Below are positions 32,519-42,651 of a DNA stretch of 64,000 nt, piece by piece (position 1 is the first letter of the stretch; every line of letters starts with the position of its first letter). Source of the DNA: Methylophilaceae bacterium (lineage in GTDB: Bacteria; Pseudomonadota; Gammaproteobacteria; Burkholderiales; Methylophilaceae); assembly GCA_029244935.1 (NCBI GenBank), contig JAQWQF010000001.1:1-64000 (forward strand), given 5' to 3'. Under the pieces are notes generated by a model. It was not told the origin of the DNA and made no database searches. It saw nothing but the letters and a program-made list of their open reading frames with translations. Made by a program: the position numbers and the translations under genes.

Positions 32519-33874
32519 TCACTTAGGAATATCTAAAGTACTACCTGAGATTATTTTTGTTGATTTTAGTTCGTTAAATTCCATTAAATCCCTGACAGAC
32601 ATTCTATAGTCATCAGCAATATGGCTTAAAGTTTCGCCTGGACTGACATGATGAGTAATAATTGTTGAGTAATTAAATAAACTATGTTTATCTAGAGGAA
32701 AGTTTGTTTTTGAGGCATCTCCAGATGGAATAAGAACAATACTGTTCTTTCTGAATTTTTTTCTAGAACTAATTTGATTGACCTGAGCCAAGAACTTTGT
32801 ATTGACACCAAATTTTCTTGCAACCTGGTGTACTCTTTCTCCAGGTTTAGGCTTATATGTCTCCCAGCTAACAAGGGGCTTGTCGTAGATTGCCATATTA
32901 TTATGAAAGGTTTGAATTGAGTCTATAGGTAATAATACTTCTTGTGAGTAATGATCAGACCGCATCAGAGGTCTTTTATGTTGAGCATTTAACAATTGAA
33001 ATTCTTCCATTGGAATTTCTGCAAATTCTGCAATTAAGTCAGTATCAATTTCTTTTGGTATCGGGATGGATGCAAAATAAGGCTTATCCGCAATGTCAGT
33101 TATATAAAGACCGTATTTTTCTGGATTGCTAATAATATTTTTAATTGCTAATAGCTTAGGAACATAATTCCTTGTTTCTCTTGGAAGTCTAAGATTATAA
33201 TAATTGGTAGATCTTTTGTACCTTTTATTTCTTTTTATGGCTCTACCTACGCGTCCTTCTCCCGCGTTATATGCTGCCAAAGCTAATTCCCATGATCCAA
33301 ACATGCCGTGGAGCTTCTCAAGGTAATCGAGTGCGGCTGTTGTGGAATCAATAACATTTCTTCTGTCATCTCTCCACCAATTTTGCTTTAATCCATATAT
33401 TTTTCCTGTTGATGGAATAAACTGCCACATACCCATTGCCTTCATTCGAGATTTAGCTAATGGATTGTATGCACTTTCAATCATCGGAAGTAGGGCTATT
33501 TCAGTTGGCATACCACGTAACTGAACTTGTTCTACTACATAAAATAGGTATTTTTCTGATCTGCTAAGCATTCTTTCGATATACTCAGGCCTATCTTTGT
33601 ACCACTTTTCATATTTTTTAATTATCTTCCTAGCTTTTTTTGGCGACTTTGATTTTAGAGCGAATCCATCTTTTATTCTGGGCCAAATACTCATTGGCTG
33701 CATCGGTATATCTGAGGACTTATTATTAGCTTGAGAGTTAAATGTTTTAGAATCAGCAGATGGGTAATCTATTATTGTTATTTTATCTCCAAGTACATTA
33801 GTTAATGACCATGATGAATGAGAATGAAAAAGGACTGATAAAATAAAGATATGAATAATTGTTTTAAAATGCAT
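32519..33874 (-). CDS. mltD: Membrane-bound lytic murein transglycosylase D with C-terminal LysM motifs
   Basis: LPMIESAYNPLAKSRMKAMGMWQFIPSTGK, ELALAAYNAGEGRVGRA; LysM-like HHVSPGETLSHIADDY. Confidence 0.93.
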   Translation of the reverse strand: MHFKTIIHIFILSVLFHSHSSWSLTNVLGDKITIIDYPSADSKTFNSQANNKSSDIPMQPMSIWPRIKDGFALKSKSPKKARKIIKKYEKWYKDRPEYIERMLSRSEKYLFYVVEQVQLRGMPTEIALLPMIESAYNPLAKSRMKAMGMWQFIPSTGKIYGLKQNWWRDDRRNVIDSTTAALDYLEKLHGMFGSWELALAAYNAGEGRVGRAIKRNKRYKRSTNYYNLRLPRETRNYVPKLLAIKNIISNPEKYGLYITDIADKPYFASIPIPKEIDTDLIAEFAEIPMEEFQLLNAQHKRPLMRSDHYSQEVLLPIDSIQTFHNNMAIYDKPLVSWETYKPKPGERVHQVARKFGVNTKFLAQVNQISSRKKFRKNSIVLIPSGDASKTNFPLDKHSLFNYSTIITHHVSPGETLSHIADDYRMSVRDLMEFNELKSTKIISGSTLDIPK

Positions 33875-34592
33875 CTTTTCTGCCTCTAATATTTTTTAAT
33901 TCATTACTGTCGGCAGCCCTAAGAAATGGATTAGTTGCCAGTTCTTCTGAGAGTATTGTAGGTAATGTGATATTTTGATTTAATGTTCTTTGATAGCGAG
34001 CAGATAAATCTAGATTATTAACTTCTTCTGTCATTGCAAACCTTATATTATTTAATGTGTATTCATGACCGCAATAAATTTTTGTTGTTGCTTTAAGGGT
34101 TTTAATTTTTTGAAGGGAGTTAAACATTTGCTTCGCTGTCCCTTCAAATAATTTTCCACAACCACAACCGAACAAAGTATCTCCACAGAAAATTAAATCT
34201 GAGTCGAGGTATGCAACATGATCTAAAGTATGACCTGGTATTTCAATTACTTTGTATTTTAGTTTTGACTTATTCATGACTAGAATATCATTTTCTTGGA
34301 CTGATTTATAACGAAAATCAAATTTACTTTTAGCGGGCCCATAAACTTTTATATTAGGGTAGCGAGCAATAAGTTTTTTTACACCATCAATATGATCAAA
34401 ATGCTTATGTGTTATTAATATTGCTTCAGGGTAAATATTATTTTTTTCAATAAATTCAATAACTTGTATTGATTCTCCAGGGTCTACTATTACAGCGTAA
34501 TTATTTTGAATAATAATCCAAATATAATTATCTTTGAAGGCCTTTATTGGTAATATAGTAGAAGGTAAATTTTCCGGTATTGGTATATGCAT
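33864..34592 (-). CDS. gloB: Hydroxyacylglutathione hydrolase (glyoxalase II)
   Basis: AFKDNYIWII, THKHFDHIDGV, GDTLFGCGCGKLFEGTA, CGHEYTLNN. Confidence 0.95.
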   Translation of the reverse strand: MHIPIPENLPSTILPIKAFKDNYIWIIIQNNYAVIVDPGESIQVIEFIEKNNIYPEAILITHKHFDHIDGVKKLIARYPNIKVYGPAKSKFDFRYKSVQENDILVMNKSKLKYKVIEIPGHTLDHVAYLDSDLIFCGDTLFGCGCGKLFEGTAKQMFNSLQKIKTLKATTKIYCGHEYTLNNIRFAMTEEVNNLDLSARYQRTLNQNITLPTILSEELATNPFLRAADSNELKNIRGRKDAF

Positions 34593-34636
34593 ATTGTCAT
34601 TAAGTGTACTATGTTTTTGTATTATTTTTATAGATA

Positions 34637-35311
34637 ATGAGCTGGTTTAATTCTCCAGCTGGAAAACAATTGCTATTAGCGGAGCAGTTCGTTATTGAGA
34701 GCTTATTACAGGACAAATTTGGGTATTTTGCAATGCAACTTGGAGGTTATGATTGTAATTTTTTGACTGAAAGTAGAATAGCAAAACATCTATTCAATGG
34801 TGGAAAATATCAAAATATTTCTTTCTTTAATTGTGCTATACCAATTGCAGCAGATTCAGTAGATCTAATTATTAGTCCGCACATTATTGAACAAACCTCT
34901 AATACGGAATTTTTATTTAATGAGCTTTATAGAACTATAATTCCTGGAGGGCATGTCATTTTTGTATCATTTAATCCTTATAGTTTTGCAGGAGTAAGAA
35001 AAATATTCGGTTTTGAAAATGTAGCTCCATGGAATGGTAATTTTATGTCAGCAAATTCTGTTCAAAAGTCTTTAATTTCGACTGGATTTACAATCGATGA
35101 GGCAAAGATGAGTAATTATCAATTTATTTTTAACGATCAAAGTATAGGTTTTAAGCAATCCTTTGAGAGCATCGGTTCGAGATGGATTCCATTTTTTGGT
35201 AACATATATTTTATAGTAGCAAAAAAAATAGAGGCTAGTGTTACCCCGATTAAGCCAAAGTGGGTTAAGCCAAGGAAATTATCAGTAGCAATCAACAAAG
35301 GTCGTTTATGA
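34637..35311 (+). CDS. Class I SAM-dependent methyltransferase (type 11)
   Basis: NEL YRTIIPGGHVIFVSFNPYSFAG; commonly sits between gloB and rnhA. Confidence 0.75.
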   Translation: MSWFNSPAGKQLLLAEQFVIESLLQDKFGYFAMQLGGYDCNFLTESRIAKHLFNGGKYQNISFFNCAIPIAADSVDLIISPHIIEQTSNTEFLFNELYRTIIPGGHVIFVSFNPYSFAGVRKIFGFENVAPWNGNFMSANSVQKSLISTGFTIDEAKMSNYQFIFNDQSIGFKQSFESIGSRWIPFFGNIYFIVAKKIEASVTPIKPKWVKPRKLSVAINKGRL

Positions 35312-35742
35312 TAAATATATATACAGATGGTGCATGTAAAGGTAACCCAGGTCCTGGTGGGTGGGGTGCATTAATTATTAATGATAAAGATAAAAAAGAA
35401 ATATATGGTGGTGAAAGAGAGACTACAAATAATAGAATGGAATTATCTGCTGTAATAGAAGCTTTAAAATATATTGACGGTCAAAAATGTTCTTTATCAA
35501 TTTATACAGATTCAACATACGTTCTTAAAGGAATGTCTGATTGGATAAATGGATGGAAAAATAATAATTGGATATCAAGCACGAAAAAACCTGTAAAGAA
35601 TAAAGATTTATGGATGATTTTGGATTCATTGGCTTCATCCCATAAAATAGAATGGATCTGGGTTAAGGGACACTCTGGACATCCTGAGAACGATAGGGCA
35701 GATTTCTTAGCAAATCTGGGAGCAGGGGAGTCAGTTAAATAA
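35308..35742 (+). CDS. rnhA: Ribonuclease HI
   Basis: IYTDGACKGNPGPGGWGALI, TTNNRMELSAVIEAL, WVKGHSGHPENDRAD. Confidence 0.98.
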   Translation: MINIYTDGACKGNPGPGGWGALIINDKDKKEIYGGERETTNNRMELSAVIEALKYIDGQKCSLSIYTDSTYVLKGMSDWINGWKNNNWISSTKKPVKNKDLWMILDSLASSHKIEWIWVKGHSGHPENDRADFLANLGAGESVK

Positions 35743-36411
35743 ATGAGACAAATTTTTCTAGATACTGAAACAACAGGACTTGATCCTAATCAAGGTCATC
35801 GTATTATTGAGATCGCCGCAATTGAGATGTTAAATCGACAACAAACAAATAATCGATTTCATACCTATATAAACCCAGAAAGAGATATCGATCCTGCAGC
35901 CCAGGAAGTTCACGGGATTTCATTAGATTTTTTAAAAGATAAACCCTTATTTAATGATATTAGTGATTCATTTTTGTCATTTATCGAAGGAGCTGAACTT
36001 ATAATACATAACGCACCTTTTGATATAGGTTTTTTAAATATGGAGCTCGGTAAAATTGAGAAAAAGAAAGTTGAGGAATACAGCTTTAAAATTACAGACA
36101 GCTTAAAACTTGCAAAAGAAAACAGACCAGGCCAAAGAAATAATTTAGATGCTCTTTGCCGAGCCTATGGAATCAATAATTCACAAAGAAGCTTGCATGG
36201 AGCGTTATTAGATGCAGAATTATTAGGAGAAGTATTTTTAGCAATGACGAGGGGCCAAGAAGCTTTTTCAATTAATTTTACTAATGAAAACACTGAGGTT
36301 AAATTGGGGCCGGTAGATCAAGAAAAATTAAACATAGTTAAGCCAAGTGCCGAAGAAATAACATTGCATGACAATTATAAATTAAAGATCAAGAGCGCGA
36401 ATAATTGGTAA
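35743..36411 (+). CDS. dnaQ: DNA polymerase III epsilon subunit
   Basis: RQIFLDTETTGLDPNQGHRIIEIAAIEM, HNAPFDIGFLNMEL. Confidence 0.97.
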   Translation: MRQIFLDTETTGLDPNQGHRIIEIAAIEMLNRQQTNNRFHTYINPERDIDPAAQEVHGISLDFLKDKPLFNDISDSFLSFIEGAELIIHNAPFDIGFLNMELGKIEKKKVEEYSFKITDSLKLAKENRPGQRNNLDALCRAYGINNSQRSLHGALLDAELLGEVFLAMTRGQEAFSINFTNENTEVKLGPVDQEKLNIVKPSAEEITLHDNYKLKIKSANNW

Positions 36412-36414
36412 ATC

Positions 36415-36852
36415 TTAGCTAACGTCGGCCCAATTATTAGGAGTTTCATATAACCTAACTTTAACTGGAGTTATTGATTTATTAAATTTTTTCTTAAATG
36501 CCTTTTTGAGAGATTCGAATGCAACTAAGGCCATATTTTCAGCGGTTGGAACCTTAGGTAGGCTGACAGTTTTATGATCTTTTAGAGTGTTTAAGAAATC
36601 TACAACCTCTTGATCTTTTTCGTAAACAATAAAAGCATGATCCCATCGATCTACAATAGTACTTTTAATTAGCTCCTTTGCATCCTTAAAATCCATAACC
36701 ATACCAAACTCTGAAGCTTGCTCTTGCTCAATAATTTCGCCTTTGATAGTTACTTCAAGGGCATAACGATGACCATGTAGATTCTTGCATGTACTTTTAT
36801 GACCAGGGATTCTATGCCCTGCATCAAACTCCATTCTGGTTGTAATTTCCAT
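36415..36852 (-). CDS. queD: 6-carboxytetrahydropterin synthase-like
   Basis: FDAGHRIPGHKSTCKNLHGHRYALEV, DFKDAKELIK. Confidence 0.88.
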   Translation of the reverse strand: MEITTRMEFDAGHRIPGHKSTCKNLHGHRYALEVTIKGEIIEQEQASEFGMVMDFKDAKELIKSTIVDRWDHAFIVYEKDQEVVDFLNTLKDHKTVSLPKVPTAENMALVAFESLKKAFKKKFNKSITPVKVRLYETPNNWADVS

Positions 36853-36854
36853 AT

Positions 36855-38096
36855 TTATAGCTTGTCGATAGCATTAATGCGTAATAATGCCGGTGGATGA
36901 GAGTCGTAGAAACTAGAGTGCAAAGGATCAGGAGTTAATGTTGATGCGTTGTCACGATATAGCTTGATTAATGACTCTTTAAGGTCAGTGGCCTTAGAAA
37001 AATTACAAGCATACTCATCAGCTTCAAATTCATTTTTTCTTGAATAGTAAGCCATAATAGGCCTTATAAAAAAAACAAATAATGGCGATACAAGTAAGAA
37101 TAATAGAACAGCATTAGCATCATTTAGGCTATAAACACCAAGACCTTCGTAAAACCACACACTTTCTTTAAGGTTACCAAGAATATAAAGTCCAATAAAG
37201 CTAATTAAAAACATAAGGGCAATTCTTTTTTTAACATGTTCATGATGAAAGTGCCCGAGCTCATGAGCTAAGACAGCCTCAATTTCTTTTGAGTTTAATT
37301 TTTCAAGCAACGTATCAAAAAATACAATTCTTTTTGATTTTCCAAATCCTGTGAAATATGCATTTCCATGATTGCTTCTGAGTGAACCATTCATAACGAA
37401 AAGGCCGCTGGATTTAAAACCACATCTCAATAACAACTTCTCAATCTTAGCTTTAAGTTTGATGTCACTTAATGGTTCAAATTTATTGAATAATGGAGCA
37501 ATATATAGAGGGTATAAAGATAACATTGCAAAATTAAAAAAACTAATAAATACCCACAACCAAAGCCACCATAATTCACCCAAATTACCGATAATCCAAA
37601 GGGAGAAAAGCAGTATCGGAAGACCAATTAAAATAGAAAGTATTAATTGTTTGACTCCATCAAGAATAAATACCTTAATTGACATTCGATTAAAGCCAAA
37701 TTTTTCATCAATATTAAAAATCTTAAAAAGATTAGCAGGTAAATCAATTAATGAAGATAGAACCATTACTGATATTATTACAAGTGACCCTGAAATAAGA
37801 TTGTTTAATTCTAAAATAGAAATATAATTATTAAGGAAGTTTATTAGACCTCCGACAGTTAGAAAGTATAGAAAGATTGCTTGAACCAGAAGGTCGACAA
37901 TGTTTAATTTTGATTTAGCTACCGTATAATCTGCTGCCTTTTGGTGATCTTTTGCTTTGATGATTGATTTGAACGCGTTTGGTACTTTATTGCGATGATG
38001 CTGAACGTGTCTTATATGTCTTGTAGATAGCCATATTTGTGTCATAACTGTAAAAACTATTAGAAATATAAATAAAAATTGAAATATTGAAGCCAT
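36855..38096 (-). CDS. M48 family (Ste24/CAAX-type) metalloprotease
   Basis: VLAHELGHFHHEHVKKR zinc motif, NEFEADEYA, multi-TM N-terminus. Confidence 0.92.
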   Translation of the reverse strand: MASIFQFLFIFLIVFTVMTQIWLSTRHIRHVQHHRNKVPNAFKSIIKAKDHQKAADYTVAKSKLNIVDLLVQAIFLYFLTVGGLINFLNNYISILELNNLISGSLVIISVMVLSSLIDLPANLFKIFNIDEKFGFNRMSIKVFILDGVKQLILSILIGLPILLFSLWIIGNLGELWWLWLWVFISFFNFAMLSLYPLYIAPLFNKFEPLSDIKLKAKIEKLLLRCGFKSSGLFVMNGSLRSNHGNAYFTGFGKSKRIVFFDTLLEKLNSKEIEAVLAHELGHFHHEHVKKRIALMFLISFIGLYILGNLKESVWFYEGLGVYSLNDANAVLLFLLVSPLFVFFIRPIMAYYSRKNEFEADEYACNFSKATDLKESLIKLYRDNASTLTPDPLHSSFYDSHPPALLRINAIDKL

Positions 38097-38184
38097 AATG
38101 AATGTTCTAATCTAGAAAAAAGATACATTGTGAATCAAAACGTAAACAAAAGTAAGTTAATCTGTCTAATTATAAAGAACTTTA

Positions 38185-38742
38185 ATGGAAATCATGATGA
38201 GTAAAAATAATAGTAATTTAATATGGCTCGATATGGAGATGAGTGGTCTAAATCCAGAAACTGATATGATACTTGAGATCGCTTTAGTTATAACTGATCC
38301 TTATTTGACAATTATTGGAGAAGGGCCTGTTATAGTCATTCATCAAAGCGATGAGGTTCTTGCAAGAATGGATTCATGGAATCAGTCTACCCATGGAAAA
38401 TCAGGCCTTATAGAAAAAGTAAAAAATTCAAATGTTACAGAAGAGGAGGCCACTCATCAGCTAATAGAGTTTATGAGTCAGTATATTGATAAAGGCAAAT
38501 CTCCTATGTGTGGAAATTCAATCTGTCAGGATCGAAGGTTTATGGCCAAACATATGCCTTTATTAGAAAGTTTTTTCCATTACAGAAATCTGGATGTGAG
38601 TGTATTTAAGGAATTAGCTAAAAGATGGAGGCCTGAATTAATCAATGGGTTTAAAAAAAAGAGTAAGCACGAAGCATTAGCTGATATATTGGAATCTGTA
38701 GAAGAGTTAAAATACTACAGAGAACACTTCATAAAGATATAA
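38185..38742 (+). CDS. orn: Oligoribonuclease
   Basis: [39 protein letters not shown]-type motif ([13 protein letters not shown]); start probably ATG 38194 or 38197. Confidence 0.96.
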   Translation: MEIMMSKNNSNLIWLDMEMSGLNPETDMILEIALVITDPYLTIIGEGPVIVIHQSDEVLARMDSWNQSTHGKSGLIEKVKNSNVTEEEATHQLIEFMSQYIDKGKSPMCGNSICQDRRFMAKHMPLLESFFHYRNLDVSVFKELAKRWRPELINGFKKKSKHEALADILESVEELKYYREHFIKI

Positions 38743-38743
38743 A

Positions 38744-39130
38744 ATGTTTACCCCTATAAATTTTTTACTAATAGGTCTCGCATCAGCGCTTGGAGCTTGG
38801 GCTCGTTGGATTATCGGCTACCTTTTTTATTCTATTTTCCCTAATTTTTCGTTTGGTACCCTGGTTGTGAACTTATTAGGCGGTTTTTTGATGGGATGTT
38901 CAATAGGTTATTTTCAGTCACTTTCATATATTGACGAAGAGTTAAAGATTATTGTTAATATTGGATTTTTAGGTGGACTTACTACTTTTTCAGCATTCAC
39001 TGCTGATCTATTTCATTTATTTGATAAAGATCAGCAGATGACGGCTATTTTATTGATGCTTTGCCATGTTTTTGGTTCCTTAGCCCTAGCATTTATAGGT
39101 TGGTATCTTATTAACCTTATTTTGAAGTAG
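38744..39130 (+). CDS. crcB: Fluoride channel CrcB/Fluc
   Basis: GLASALGAWARWIIGY, GTLVVNLLGGFLMG, GFLGGLTTFSAFTAD. Confidence 0.95.
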   Translation: MFTPINFLLIGLASALGAWARWIIGYLFYSIFPNFSFGTLVVNLLGGFLMGCSIGYFQSLSYIDEELKIIVNIGFLGGLTTFSAFTADLFHLFDKDQQMTAILLMLCHVFGSLALAFIGWYLINLILK

Positions 39131-41342
39131 CCTTTTTTGATTTAGCAGCTGACTTCGGTTTAGCAGCTGGCTTCGGTTTAGCAGCTGGCTTCGATTTTAT
39201 GGTCTTCTTTTTTGTTTCAACCATCTCAATTTTTCCTGTTGAAACGTTTTCTGCTTTCTTTTGCCACCCTGCTACTTTTTTCTTTACAGGTTTCTTTTTA
39301 TTTACTTCAGCCTCAGTCGTTTTAACTTGTTTAGTCTCAACTAGGCTTAAACCTATTTTTGAAAGATCTACTTTTGGTAGCGGCTGTCTTTTAGGTTTAG
39401 GGGCAATTGGTACACGCTCTTTCTTCTTAGACGTATCTATAATAGCTGCTTTTGGAATATCAGGAGCTGATGTTACGCTTTTTGTAGGAGTTTCAATACT
39501 TGTATTATCTTTTTGGTTACTATTACCATCATAACCTGGTTTATTTGACCTATTGTTTGGCCTTTTATTTCTATTTCTATTTCTATTATTTCGTGACCTG
39601 TTCGGCCTATTTAATTTTTCATTTACATTTGTTTCAGCTGTAGCTTCCTCACCTTTGGATACATTTACTTTCTTAACATTCTCATCGTCGACTGTACTTG
39701 TAATTAAGTTCTTGAAAAAACCAAAGATTGACGAGTTCTTTCCTTTCTGTGTTGATCTTGCGGGTATTATAGCTTTAACTGCAGGCTCCAATCTTTCTTC
39801 TATTGTATTCTTTTCATTTTCTTTATTTTCATCCTCATTCGATGGCTCAACAACTGCATAACTAGCTTTACCAAGCTTAGTAGATGATTTTTGTAGGTCA
39901 TATTTCGGTATTTCAAGGTAACGATTCGGTATAATTGCTATTTGATTGCCGGTTTTACTTTCAATATCAACAATTTCATTACGTTTTTCATTGAGGATAA
40001 GGGTAGCAACTTCAACTGGTAGTTGAATAGCTATTGATTGATTATTTTCTTTGTTTGCCTCTTCTTGAATAAGTCTAAATATAAATAGAGCTGTAGATTG
40101 AACATCTCGAACCCTACCTGTTCCTTGACATCTGGGACATGCTCCATTGACCGATTCGCCTATACTTGGTCTTAATCGTTGTCTGGAAAGTTCTAATAAC
40201 CCAAATTTCGAAATTTTTCCAATCTGAATTCTTGCTTTGTCTTGTTTTAGAGTATCTCTTATTCTGTTTTCAACTTCTCTTTGATGCTTTGAATTCTCCA
40301 TATCGATAAAATCAATAACTATCAAACCACCAATATCTCTAAATCTTAATTGTTTGGCTAGTTCATCAGCTGCTTCAAGATTTGTGTTATAAGCTGTTGA
40401 TTCAATGTCTCTACCCTTTGTAGACCTGCTAGAATTGACATCTACCGAAACCAGCGCCTCAGTGTGGTCAATTACAATAGCTCCACCAGATGGCAACTGA
40501 ACTTCCCTTAAAAATGCTGATTCAATTTGATTTTCAATGTTAAATTTTGTAAATAAAGAAGTATCTTCATCATATAATTTAATTCTTTCTGAATAATTTG
40601 GCATTACGTGGCTCATAAATTGAAGAGCTTGGTCGTAAATTTCTTTTTTATCAATTAAAACTTCTTCGATATCTGTAGAGAAGTAATCACGAATAGCCCT
40701 TATTACTAAATTACTTTCTTGGTATATAAGAAAGGGGCCTTCCTGAGCATCTGCTGCATTTTCAATTGCTTCCCATAATTGCGTAAGGTAGTCTAGGTCC
40801 CATTGTATTTGCTCAACAGTTGCTCCAATTCCAGCTGTCCTGCCAATTACGCTAGTGCCTTTCTTTATTTTAATTTTAGAAAGAATATCTTTGAAGCTTG
40901 ATCTTTCATCACCTTCAATTCTTCTTGAGATCCCACCACCATCGCTGTTGTTAGGCATTAATACTATGTATCTACCTGCTAATGAAAGATATGATGTAAG
41001 TGCAGCGCCTTTATTACCTCGTTCTTCTTTGGTAACTTGGATAATTATTTCTTGGCCTTCTGAGATAACATCCTTTATTGATAAGTCTTTTTTTCTTGTC
41101 TTTTTGGAATAATATTCTGGTGATATTTCCTTGAACGGAAGGAATCCGTGACGATCTACACCATAGTTAACGAAGGCTGCTTCTAATGATGGCTCAACTC
41201 TTGTAATTGTTGCTTTGTATATATTACTTTTACGTTGCTCTTTGTTCCCCCGCTCAAAGTCTAGATCCTCTAATTTATTATCATTTACAATTGCAACTCG
41301 CAACTCTTCTGATTGTGTTGCATTAAATAACATCCTTTTCAT
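39117..41342 (-). CDS. rne: Ribonuclease E/G family protein
   Basis: MKRMLFNATQSEELRVAIVNDNKLEDLDFE; CPRCQGTGRVRD zinc link; low-complexity basic C-terminal scaffold. Confidence 0.96.
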   Translation of the reverse strand: MKRMLFNATQSEELRVAIVNDNKLEDLDFERGNKEQRKSNIYKATITRVEPSLEAAFVNYGVDRHGFLPFKEISPEYYSKKTRKKDLSIKDVISEGQEIIIQVTKEERGNKGAALTSYLSLAGRYIVLMPNNSDGGGISRRIEGDERSSFKDILSKIKIKKGTSVIGRTAGIGATVEQIQWDLDYLTQLWEAIENAADAQEGPFLIYQESNLVIRAIRDYFSTDIEEVLIDKKEIYDQALQFMSHVMPNYSERIKLYDEDTSLFTKFNIENQIESAFLREVQLPSGGAIVIDHTEALVSVDVNSSRSTKGRDIESTAYNTNLEAADELAKQLRFRDIGGLIVIDFIDMENSKHQREVENRIRDTLKQDKARIQIGKISKFGLLELSRQRLRPSIGESVNGACPRCQGTGRVRDVQSTALFIFRLIQEEANKENNQSIAIQLPVEVATLILNEKRNEIVDIESKTGNQIAIIPNRYLEIPKYDLQKSSTKLGKASYAVVEPSNEDENKENEKNTIEERLEPAVKAIIPARSTQKGKNSSIFGFFKNLITSTVDDENVKKVNVSKGEEATAETNVNEKLNRPNRSRNNRNRNRNKRPNNRSNKPGYDGNSNQKDNTSIETPTKSVTSAPDIPKAAIIDTSKKKERVPIAPKPKRQPLPKVDLSKIGLSLVETKQVKTTEAEVNKKKPVKKKVAGWQKKAENVSTGKIEMVETKKKTIKSKPAAKPKPAAKPKSAAKSKKATSK
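39141..39194 (-). repeat. Three tandem 18-bp repeats encoding the (K-P-A/S-A-A-K) tail of RNase E
   Basis: TTTAGCAGCTGACTTCGG / TTTAGCAGCTGGCTTCGG / TTTAGCAGCTGGCTTCGA. Confidence 0.9.
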
Positions 41343-41426
41343 TACATTATCTCCATTTATTTTTATGAAGATTTTAGATAAAGGAATTCCTATAAATTAT
41401 TTAAAGAAACTAGTTGCAACGCACCG

Positions 41427-41445
41427 TGTCAATATATTATTGACA
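41427..41445. promoter_or_regulatory. Palindrome in the rne/rluC divergent intergenic region with a TTGACA on each strand
   Basis: TGTCAATA-TAT-TATTGACA, perfect 8-bp arms; TTGACA reads outward toward each flanking gene. Confidence 0.5.
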
Positions 41446-41685
41446 GGCAGCGTAATATGTACATCTACTTTTTTATAAAACTCTTATTCTCTAAAACTAT
41501 TAATTTATTAAAATTCTATTATAAAAATCTTTTTATTTAAGCCTGCTTTTTGTTTAAAGGTGAGCAGCACTAACCGTGAATTCTTTTGTTTATGTATAAT
41601 TCAGAATTGTTTTTCTCTTTAATAAATTTAAAGATATCTGAACAAATTAAGTATATGTGATAAATCATTAAAAGAAAACTAAATT

Positions 41686-42651
41686 ATGCGTCTCGACAAT
41701 AAAAATAATGTTAAATATCATATAATTGACGAAGGTAGCGAAGGTCAAAAAATTGATAATTTTTTAGTTAAAATATTAAAAGACGTTCCCAAGAGCCACA
41801 TATATAAGTTACTTAGAAGTGGTCAAGTCAGAGTTAATAAAAAAAGAATCCGTACTGATTTTAGATTATCTATTAATGATTCAGTTAGGATCCCACCAGT
41901 TTCATATAGAGAAAGAGCTAAATTTGTTCCTATAGCTGCTAATAAGTCTCAAATAACTGATATCGAAAAAGATGTTCTATTTGAGGATGATGCATTTATA
42001 GTTCTAAATAAGCTCCATGGCATAGCTGTACATGGAGGGAGTGGGGTCAATTTTGGTGTTATTGAGCTTTTACGACAATCGCGACCTAATGCTAAATTTC
42101 TTGAGCTAGTTCATCGTATTGATAAAGATACTTCTGGAATTTTGTTAATTGCAAAAAAAAGATTAGCCTTGGTAGGCATTCATAAGCAAATGCGTGATAA
42201 ATCGATACATAAAAAGTATGAAGCAATTGTCCATGGAGAATGGAATAAAAAACAACTCATTGTTGATTTAAATCTACTAAAAAGTTCTGACGTTGATGGC
42301 CAAAAAAAAATATCTGTAGTTGATGATTCAAATAATTCCGTAAATACAAAAAAATCTCGTTCGGTTTTTTTCCTTAAAAAAAATCTTAAAGACTTTACTT
42401 TTCTTGAGGTAAAGTTAATTACGGGTCGCACTCACCAAATTAGGGTCCATCTCTCTCATCTTGGGTTTCCAATAGTGGGTGATCAGAAGTATGGTAATTT
42501 TGAGTTAAATAAAAGATTAAGGAAAATTGGCCTCGGACGTATGTTTCTTCATGCATCAGAGGTAGCTTTTATTCACCCGATTTCTATGGATAAAGTTCAT
42601 TTCTTAGCACCAACACCAATAGAATTTAATAAAATTAATTCATTAAAATGA
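41686..42651 (+). CDS. rluC: 23S rRNA pseudouridine synthase (RluC/RluD family)
   Basis: S4 domain SGQVRVNKKRIRTDFRL, LVHRIDKDTSGILLIAK, GRTHQIRVHLSHLGFPIVGDQKYG; divergent from rne. Confidence 0.94.
   Translation: MRLDNKNNVKYHIIDEGSEGQKIDNFLVKILKDVPKSHIYKLLRSGQVRVNKKRIRTDFRLSINDSVRIPPVSYRERAKFVPIAANKSQITDIEKDVLFEDDAFIVLNKLHGIAVHGGSGVNFGVIELLRQSRPNAKFLELVHRIDKDTSGILLIAKKRLALVGIHKQMRDKSIHKKYEAIVHGEWNKKQLIVDLNLLKSSDVDGQKKISVVDDSNNSVNTKKSRSVFFLKKNLKDFTFLEVKLITGRTHQIRVHLSHLGFPIVGDQKYGNFELNKRLRKIGLGRMFLHASEVAFIHPISMDKVHFLAPTPIEFNKINSLK

Noticed and set aside
37372-37827. 151-aa plus-strand ORF antisense to the M48 protease gene
   Set aside because: Entirely inside a conserved protease CDS; no domain evidence.
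39199-39861. Phe-rich ORFs antisense to the rne C-terminal region
   Set aside because: Phe/Leu/Ser-rich composition is the mirror of Lys/Asn-rich RNase E tail codons.
41215-41478. ORF spanning the rne 5' end and rne/rluC intergenic region (87 aa)
   Set aside because: Mostly antisense to rne and covers probable regulatory DNA; no coding signature.
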